A stretch of DNA of 64,000 bases from Maea johnstoni (lineage: Eukaryota; Annelida; Polychaeta; Spionida; Magelonidae). The stretch is from assembly GCA_963942565.1 (NCBI GenBank), contig OZ012700.1:1191118-1255117 (forward strand). The letters run 5' to 3'. The position numbers and the translations under genes were made by a program. Within the stretch, counting starts at the first letter, position 1. Every line of letters starts with the position of its first letter. Below the pieces are notes generated by a model. That model had not been told where the DNA came from and made no database searches. It worked only from the letters and a program-made list of their open reading frames with translations. Below, in pieces: positions 56,801 through 64,000 of this stretch.

Positions 56801-57595
56801 GATGGCTCTGTTGCAGATGACAAGGCTGCAGCAGCAGCAGTCATTGATAATTATTCTTCCATTGAACGTCTTCCAGATAAGTCCTCTATATTTTCTGCCG
56901 AGTTGCATGCTCTCTATCTAGCTCTTGATAGGGTGGAGACGGCAGATGATGATGAAAGGAATTTTATTATTTTCTCTGATTCAAAGTCTGCTCTTCAAGC
57001 CATTTTGGGCCAAGACTGGACACATCCTCTTGTCCTCTACATACTTGAACGCCTCAATTGGCTAGTACACTACCAAGAGAAAAGAATATTATTTTACTGG
57101 ATTCCCAGTCATGTTGGCATTAGGGGTAATGAAAAGGCAGATGCTGCTGCCAAGGCTGGTCTTTCGAGAAGAGTCGCAAATGTTCCAATTCCTTATGGTG
57201 ATTTTAAAAAACACATCAATGTCCTTTTAAAATGCAAATGGCAGTCTCAGTGGGATGAGGCTGTAAACAACAAACTACATGAAATTCATCCACAGTTGGA
57301 TCTTTGGCCTGGAGGTTCTCGAATCATTAGGCGTGAGGAGAGTGTTTTAACAAGAATCCGTATTGGTCACACTCATTTGACTCACTGCTTCCTTTTAAAA
57401 GGGGAAGATCCTCCACAATGTACAGCGTGTGATTGTCAATTGACTGTCAAGCATATTTTATTTGAGTGTGTTGATTTTATTGAATCTAGAAATAGACATT
57501 TTAGTGTAAATAGCTTTAGGGAACTCTTTGAAAAGGTTCCTCCAGACAGCATTTTATCTTATTTACATGAGATTGGTCTGTTTTACCGATTGTAA
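53843..57595 (+). CDS. LINE ORF2: endonuclease, reverse transcriptase, RNase H (copy C)
   Basis: The 1,250-residue open frame is identical to the middle copy up to the RT C-terminal region. It then differs at a handful of residues (RYVDLF, NPGIIAK, SAELHAL, QAILGQD, VANVPIP, PQLDLWP). All endonuclease, RT (FVDDFG) and RNase H catalytic motifs are kept. The likely start is the ACCATGG at 53900. Confidence 0.93.
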   Translation: MTFLLILSNISLSFLLFLTMASGFIIQWNCRGLAANRQELELLAQKYNAPVICLQETNLKDDQMTLKGYVAHHKSGRIDDMDRAHGGVSIFIKSNLPQSVVDVTSPLQAIVVKVTLHTTITFCNLYIPPSTALHLCDLTHLESQLPKPFMIVGDFNSHNYLWGGNKSDAKGKVMETFMTRSNICLFNDDTPTYLHPATGSLTSIDLTMCSPSLFMDFTWRVEEDLHGSDHFPIILKSHFHPPDDRPPKWQFHKADWNLFKDLCLEAFPQDDFDGGLQLKTFIDKLCEIANETIPKSNPNPKKPQKPWFSYECKEAILERKRSLRVFKRSPTNANLQLYCIKSAKARQVIRANKKKSWHEYVSKLNARTSMKKCWDMVRKIKGKGGGPSVKHIEKNGQKITQPRDIADTIGEAISFNSSSAHYSPKFQRIKNRQERHPLIFQSDNTESYNQPFSIDELRTVLGKAHDTAPGPDQIHYQILKHLPQASLQCLLKVFNNIWETGEFPPTWREATIIPIAKPGKDSKDPNNYRPIALTSCVCKTMERMINDRLVWYLESSSLITEAQSGFRKTRSTMDHLVRFETFVREGFLKGEHVVSVFFDLEKAYDTTWKYRIMKDLHGIDLRGRLSLFIKNFLSERKFRVRVGTSLSDFYDQEMGVPQGSILSVTLFIVKINSITSCIRNGVDKSLFVDDFGVSYRSKHMHAIERQLQLHLNRIEDWADNNGFKFSQSKTVCVHFCRRRGLHPDPYLVLYDNPIPVKKETKFLGILLDSKLTFVPHIKGLKKKCIKALNLLRVVSSTDWGGDRIVLLRLYRALVRSKLDYGCFIYGAACKSYISLLEPIQNQGLRLCLGAFRTSPAYSLCVEANELPLRLRREKLALQFATKIAANPNNPVYETIFNPRYVDLFARKPRVIPTFGIRIKESLEELDFNPGIIAKFEFPETPPWTYPTAMVDLTLSYAKKDQTDPSQYISLHNEVKDVFRDYDFIYTDGSVADDKAAAAAVIDNYSSIERLPDKSSIFSAELHALYLALDRVETADDDERNFIIFSDSKSALQAILGQDWTHPLVLYILERLNWLVHYQEKRILFYWIPSHVGIRGNEKADAAAKAGLSRRVANVPIPYGDFKKHINVLLKCKWQSQWDEAVNNKLHEIHPQLDLWPGGSRIIRREESVLTRIRIGHTHLTHCFLLKGEDPPQCTACDCQLTVKHILFECVDFIESRNRHFSVNSFRELFEKVPPDSILSYLHEIGLFYRL

Positions 57596-57809
57596 AACCT
57601 TTTAAGAATTTGTAGTTTCTTTTGAAACATCCTGTTATACGGAAATTATATTTTGAGGTTGTTCTTTGTTTTGTGATCATTTTTATTCTTCTATTGCTTT
57701 GTTATTGTTTTCAACAATAACAAAGGACCATTGTTTTACACAATTTTTATGGCACTAAATGGCCTTTGTGTGCCGATGTGCCTTTAAGCAATCATTCATT
57801 CATTCGTTC

Positions 57810-57812
<3 letters not shown>

Positions 57813-57897
<85 letters not shown>
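57813..57897. repeat. (AT)n microsatellite
   Basis: About 85 bp of uninterrupted AT directly after the LINE tail. The sequence after it (CTGTAAAGTTCGAAATATTGGCG) resembles one end of a common marine-invertebrate MITE. Confidence 0.95.
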
Positions 57898-57898
<1 letters not shown>

Positions 57899-59005
57899 TG
57901 TAAAGTTCGAAATATTGGCGTGGAACTGTTTTTGGCGACATTAGCGAATGGGTCAGATTCGCTAATATTACGATCCGTTTATATTTGTTCCATTTTTCAA
58001 CGATTTTTCTTTGTTTTTCTAGGTAGTCTCACAAGGAGAACTTCATCTAAATGGCCGAAATTGACTCTTATTACGTTAATGCATCTTGAAAAATGATACT
58101 TGTATTCGTGTGAATCGCAGCTGAGCATTGAAAATAGTATACATCTGCTACTAGTAACCGACACTTGCGTCACTAGGTCGTCTGCCTAATAGCATGTTGC
58201 TTGTAGGCGTACAAAATCAAATCGAAATACAAAGACAGACGTATTCGTATTACCAATAGCCTAGTATTGCCTCCGAATCGCAATTCCCAAGAAAAAACCT
58301 ATTGAATACGTCTGTCTTGGGAATGGCGATTTTTTTTTTTTTTAAAGTGTCTGAGAGAGAGATCGTTCTAAGCTTTATATTAGACACCAGATACCTCTAC
58401 TTCACTTAAAGGTTTTTAGTTGGGCAGTGTCTACGTATCTAAGATAAGCATAAACTTAACATTGCATGACACAATTATAAAAGTGAGAGGCGGATGAACC
58501 AGCGCTTTGAATGGTACATTTACTGATCAATCACATGCTTCATTCTCGATGCAAGCTCTCTAGCTTTGAAATATGATGGCTCCTTTCAACTTTGTTGTAT
58601 TCGTTTTATAAACATTTTACCATTTTTCATTCTTCTTTTCTTTTTTAATCTCTGTAAAACACTCACTCAGTATCATCACATATTCATACAATGAGAATCG
58701 TATACAGATAATGTATCTTGATGTATACAAGGAAGCTCCTGGTAAACTGGCATATAATGTGATCAAACAGATTACCATGAAAGCATTATGTAAATAAAAA
58801 TATGCTTATATGTTTTCCATTTCCTAAAGAAAAATCATGAATATGAATTTGAGAAGAAGAAACTAATAGGAGTTCTTGTCCGTTTAAGGATCTGCACTTT
58901 TAAATTAAATGAAAATTCATCTAAATTCTTTTTAAATTAAGAAAATCATAATTTTGTTTCAAAACAAAAAGCCAATTGAACTTTAAAAAACAACACCATG
59001 GTACA
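57898..59005. other. Non-coding stretch before the assembly gap
   Basis: Possible MITE remnant at the left edge and a loose inverted pair around 58225-58335 (CAGACGTATTC and GAATACGTCTG). No gene is seen. Confidence 0.4.
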
Positions 59006-59205
59006 NNNNNNNNNNNNNNNNNNNNNNNNNNNNNNNNNNNNNNNNNNNNNNNNNNNNNNNNNNNNNNNNNNNNNNNNNNNNNNNNNNNNNNNNNNNNNNN
59101 NNNNNNNNNNNNNNNNNNNNNNNNNNNNNNNNNNNNNNNNNNNNNNNNNNNNNNNNNNNNNNNNNNNNNNNNNNNNNNNNNNNNNNNNNNNNNNNNNNNN
59201 NNNNN
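59006..59205. other. Assembly gap
   Basis: Exactly 200 N; the real gap length is unknown. Confidence 0.99.
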
Positions 59206-59679
59206 CATTGATCTTTACATTCGTCTATTGTTTTTGGAAACATGTATTGAATTAATAAATGTTTAAACAATTATATCTTTACTGCCATTATAATATATAT
59301 TGGGTAGAAAATGTTTTGGAGCTCTGAATATGTTAACAATTGCAAGAATCTATAAGAAAAAATGGACCAATTTGATCAACATGAAAGAAAACTTATTTCC
59401 ATTGCAACAATACTCCTTGTGACAGCACCATTATTACCAATCAAAGGTGTAATCACTAAAATTAGATTGGGCAAAGTCTTAAATCATGCATTTCAGTAAA
59501 TTGTGTGCATGGCAAACTGACCTGTCCTCCACTAATCAATGTATATGCCACATTTTATTCAACATTTAACATATGCTAATGGTTCAAGTCATTAAAAGTT
59601 TATTTTTGACTTAAAGTCATAATGTGCCTTAAGTTCCTTAGCCAGTCGAAAGAGGTGGAGTAAACCGTAGTATATTGAT

Positions 59680-59891
59680 ACTGTAGATTCACAAAAGATA
59701 GTGTAGAGTAAATTTTGCAAATTTGCAGGAAATTGATTTTTACATTTTTCAACTTTGCGAACATGCAGTGCCAGCTATACACGTAAAGTGGCAGCACTAA
59801 TCATTGCGAATCTTAATTTTGCCGTCCGAGGCTAAACGCAAAAAAAAACACACAAAAATTAAACTAACGCAATCTTTTCCGAATTTACAGT
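59680..59891. mobile_element. Possible MITE with TACTGTA ends
   Basis: The ends ACTGTAGATTC and GAATTTACAGT are inverted, and the interior has TTTGCGAA-like motifs. The same end motif appears alone near 57897 and 61579. Superfamily unknown. Confidence 0.35.
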
Positions 59892-60465
59892 ATTATTTTC
59901 AAGCACTTGAACACTTCGCGCTATCCATCCTAGGTGCACAGTTGCTCAAATTGAATATACATTCAGGCATGGTGTAACAAAAGCCAAAAGAGCTTGTTCA
60001 AGCTCATAGCGTGCAAGCGTTCACACCTCGTAGCAGCTGTGAGGTGTGGCTATACATATGTAAAATTGCCAATACATATGTAGGATTGCCAATACATATG
60101 TAAGATTGCCAATACCTCTTCTAGCTTATTTTTTACTAACCTGTTACCCGGACTACACGCACATGGGCTTAAAGAGGAATACAGCATTATTTTATTTATT
60201 ATTTGTTTATTTCATTTGGAAATATCATACACCTTAAAGCAAACAGGTTTCTTAAACAGAAAACAGAGGAGTATCCAAAAAGGAAAGTGAATAGCATATG
60301 AAATAGGTTAATAATTAAGTCATATCAAAACTGGAACCAAACAATCATTACAAGAAGCACATTTAATATCTTCCAATGCTGAGGCTACTTTCGTCAAAAG
60401 CGCAAAGACGCAAATACTTTCTAGGATTTTTACATCATTTTGTGTGGCACAGTGCTGCCCTAGTT

Positions 60466-61376
<911 letters not shown>

Positions 61377-61412
61377 GGGTTAAAAGGAGGGAATTAAAGA
61401 AGCTAGACTTAC

Positions 61413-61552
61413 TGTACACTGAAGGTGTGCTGCTCCAGCTGCTCTGTGTGTGTGAGTTTTTTCTTGCGGCGGCGGTTGTTGATGAGGGGAGTCTTGGGCA
61501 GCATGGTGAACAGCTTCTTGTGGTACACATCCACAGGGTTGTTCAGGTGTTT
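61413..61552 (-). CDS. Exon of an unidentified host gene (third visible)
   Basis: On the minus strand a TTTTGACAG acceptor and a TACA|GTAAGT donor bound 140 nt, open in the frame that continues the upstream exon (phase 0 in, phase 2 out). It encodes KHLNNPVDVYHKKLF, then a basic NNRRRKKK stretch. I do not recognise the protein. Three consecutive phase-compatible exons make a real gene likely. Confidence 0.65.
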
Positions 61553-62281
61553 CTGTCAAAACAATACAATCACAATATACTGTAAATTCCCAGTAATTTG
61601 GGACACTTTTCAAGCTTCTTGCGGGTTATTCAGGTGTTTCTGTAAAAACAATACAGTCACAACATACTCAAGAAATCACAAGAATTGAAAAACAAAAATA
61701 TTACTTTGATGATGCTTACTGAAGGAGCTACACTGTTTACAAAGCTATTTAGTTAAATACTGTTAATATTGCAGTAATTTGATAAGTTTAAAGGTTCTTG
61801 GAGTGGAGAGCAGAGTGGTCAACTGAGGCAGATTTCTCACTTGAACTTGCAAGTTACATACCTGAGTCCATCTTAATTCCTTCCTGCCATCTTATCTTCA
61901 AGTGATACACCATGTTGGCAGATTATAATGTGTAAATAGTGTTTTTAGCACATAAAAAAACTATCTAGTGGGTTGTGATATGCAGTGGCTGACATTTTGA
62001 AATCCCTCTGATGCTACGGTATGCCGAACAACAGTTGCCATGGTACTAACGGAAGTAGTATAAACATACTGGTGGTCCTAACAATGACCGTTGTAAAAAG
62101 CATTGTTAAGAACTCAGTGCAGGATTGATATTGAGCTTGTAACATTGACAATTGTTAAAAGCAATGTTAGAAGCCCAATTCAGCCCAGTATAACAAAGAA
62201 ATTGACCAATCAGCGGCTAGAATCAGAGTGGAGCTTATGATAAGAATCGCTATCCCTTGTTTGAGGGATCCTTAATAATAC

Positions 62282-62467
62282 CTTGTAGAAGAGTCCTGGC
62301 TCCCCTTTGACTGGTATGAAGTCGGCCTCACTCTTAGTGATGTAGACATCACCGTCCTCATAGTCAGTGCTGTCACTGTCACCGTCCCCCACCACAACCT
62401 TCCTGTCCTTGTGCACCGCACGCGAACCAACAGTCGTCATCGGCCGACGCATACGCAAGTCAAAATT
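62282..62467 (-). CDS. Exon of an unidentified host gene (second visible)
   Basis: The 186-nt exon (62 codons, phase 0 at both ends) lies between a TTTATTGTAG acceptor and an ACAAG|GTATTA donor. It encodes a basic start (NFDLRMRRPMTTVG), an acidic Ser/Asp segment (GDGDSDSTDYEDGD) and VYITKSEADFIPVKG. The acidic serine run looks like a casein-kinase-type site. No domain is recognised. Confidence 0.65.
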
Positions 62468-63002
62468 CTACAATAAAAAGTCATGTCGAAAGATATAGTA
62501 TTCACCTCTTTAACGCAAACCAAAATTCTAAAATAAACAAAAAACAGGCATGTAGGAATATTCATGTAGTATTTACCTCTTTTTGATGTGTGTATTCGTT
62601 TTTTTGAAATCATCAAAATTTTCAAATTATGATTAGTATGTCAAAATATCCAAGATGGTAGAAGATAGTCTTACATGTGCACTGTAATTTTCATTTAATA
62701 TATACACATCTAGATTTTCACATGGACGGATTGATGGATGGATGGATGTAGCTAATTGAAAGATACGCAATACCCCTTCCAGTATTTTTTTTCCTAACTT
62801 GTTACCTGCATGTGCACTTATTCAGAGGAATATAGTATTTACATTAACATAACAAGAGCAGTTCACAAACGCACAATATGGCATTCAACCTGTGAAGAAA
62901 TCTGTCCAGTTGAAAAGGTATCGATATTAGAATTTGTAAAATGTCCTGTCAATACCAATATGAAAAATATAAATTTTCTTGGGTTAATCTGATTTCTAAA
63001 AA

Positions 63003-63170
63003 TTGGTGGCTGGCTACTGTACTAAATACCAATATGGAAAATGGGAATTTTCTAGCTTTTTGCTGGTTACCCTGAATTCCAAAAGTGGGTGCATGGTTGG
63101 CTACTGTACTAAATACCTATATAAAGAATGGGTGGCTGGCTACTGTACTAAATACCAGTATGAAAATGTG
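63003..63170. repeat. Short tandem repeat with GGCTACTGTACTAAATACC
   Basis: Three spaced copies of GGCTGGCTACTGTACTAAATACC followed by ATATGGAAAATGGG-like sequence, inside the intron below the 63189 exon. Confidence 0.7.
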
Positions 63171-63188
63171 ATGCAGTTTGACTCTTAC

Positions 63189-63294
63189 CTTTAGGTCCTC
63201 TGAGCCTGAGGATGCCTTTTTCTTGCCTATGTTGACCATTGCTGGCTTCTGCTCGTCTGTCTCCTGGGTACTAAGACTTTGACTGGAGCCACTT
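63189..63294 (-). CDS. Exon of an unidentified host gene (first visible)
   Basis: The 106-nt exon lies between a CTATTTCAG acceptor and a CTAAAG|GTAAGA donor, ending in phase 0. It encodes a Ser/Gln/Lys-rich, probably disordered segment (SGSSQSLSTQETDEQK, NIGKKKASSGSEDLK). The upstream part of the gene lies beyond 64000. Confidence 0.6.
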
Positions 63295-63735
63295 CTGAAA
63301 TAGGTAATACACATGTTATTTAAGTAAATGTGTTGGAACATGAAATGGATCATTTCAGGAATTTTAGATACAGATTGAAAGCACCAACTGGAAGAAAAAT
63401 GGCAGCCTTAATCAAGTTCAGCACATGTCATGAACGTATTTTTAGGATTCACTTAAGTTATTGTTTAAACCAAACATTTCTATTTTGAATTGTTCTGCTA
63501 TCCGTGTCTGGAATAGACTTTGACTCGAGCCACTACTAATAATATGTAATACACATGTTAACGTAAATGTATTGAAAAATGGAATTGGATCATTTCAGGA
63601 ACTTTAGACCCAGATTGAAAGCACCAACTGGATGAAAAATGGCAGCCTTAATCAAGTAAAGCACATGTCCTAAGATATTTCAGGATTCAGTAATTGTCTA
63701 AACCACTTATTTCTATTCAAATTGTTCTGCTATCC
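63272..63735. repeat. Tandem duplication of an acceptor region
   Basis: 63272-63505 and 63519-63735 are diverged copies. Each contains the start of the 63189-63294 exon (GACTTTGACT-GAGCCACT), its acceptor and about 200 bp of upstream intron. The outer copy has a weaker acceptor (ATTATTAG). Confidence 0.75.
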
Positions 63736-63789
63736 ATAGACAAATAGAATACTACAGGGAGTAAGATACCGTAAATACACAGTCCATGT

Positions 63790-64000
63790 CCTGGGACTCC
63801 CTCAAATTCCTGTAAGGAGCCAAAAGATTTACTGGTTTCTATATACAACACCTTTAAGTAGCATTTGAAAATGCAATTGAGCTCCCTGGAAAACAAATTC
63901 AGTTCAAGCCCTGTTGTGACTCCCTCAAATATCTGTAGAGAGCCCAAAGATTACTGGTTACATACAACCCATCGGTCAGTAGCATTTGAGGAAGCAATTG
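63790..64000. repeat. Diverged tandem repeat at the right edge
   Basis: Two copies of GACTCCCTCAAAT...TAGCATTTGA(A/G)...GCAATTG with period about 118 bp, running off the window. Confidence 0.65.

Larger units (their letters stand above)
51977..57812 (+). mobile_element. Full-length I-clade-like LINE (copy C)
   Basis: The same structure as the middle copy, with which it is identical from the 5' UTR to about 48640/56540. It then diverges by about 1-2 percent to the end, where it has its own 3' UTR variants and an (ATTC)n tail containing one GTTC, followed directly by (AT)n. Both frames are open. Confidence 0.92.

Noticed and set aside
57759-57944. Ile/Tyr-repeat frame
   Set aside because: It is a translation of the (AT)n tract after the LINE tail.
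58921-59270. Open frames across the N run
   Set aside because: They are created only by translating the assembly gap.

Overview
The window is eukaryotic DNA: C2H2 zinc-finger genes, introns with GT-AG borders, microsatellites and very dense transposon debris. An I-clade-like LINE family with (ATTC)n tails, many tiny palindromic DNA transposons, tRNA-derived SINEs and a THAP/C2H2 fusion suggest a marine invertebrate, most likely a mollusc or other lophotrochozoan, less likely amphioxus. That assignment is inference. A 200-N gap shows a draft assembly.

Region 1 (1-24.8 kb) is a minus-strand cluster of three related zinc-finger genes. Gene X runs off the left edge. Gene Y (9852-10610) has seven finger positions, the last two degenerate. 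Gene Z (22328-23776) has an N-terminal THAP domain plus 12 fingers. Y and Z share a C-terminal tail with psi-K-x-E (SUMO-type) motifs. X and Y sit in two copies of a roughly 10-11.5 kb segmental duplication. Comparing the copies exposes transposon insertions with target-site duplications. Each copy also carries a 2.6-kb inverted array rich in TCAAGGTCA-like nuclear-receptor half-sites. A 16-bp minisatellite lies just upstream of the gene Z start codon.

Region 2 (24.8-31.2 kb) has no convincing protein gene. It holds hAT-like and pogo-like miniature elements, nested palindromes and diverged AT-rich tandem repeats.

Region 3 (about 31.2-37.1 kb) is the left part of a fossil Ty3/Gypsy-type LTR retrotransposon (gag, zinc knuckle, protease, start of RT). 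Directly upstream of gag, on the same strand, is an intact intronless deoxyribonucleoside kinase reading frame. A kinase carried by an LTR element is the most unusual feature of the window.

Region 4 (37.1-57.8 kb) is a tandem array of one LINE family with an exact 7,900-bp offset: a 5'-truncated, inactivated copy, then two copies with intact ORF1 and ORF2, separated by identical blocks holding a truncated LINE tail, a CCT-rich tract and a fragment of another LINE. The middle full-length copy is a mosaic, as expected from unequal recombination between LINEs.

Region 5 (57.8-64 kb) holds an (AT)n tract, the assembly gap, long (CT)n arrays and three phase-compatible minus-strand exons of an unidentified host gene. 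Partial copies of its splice-site regions are duplicated within the neighbouring introns.
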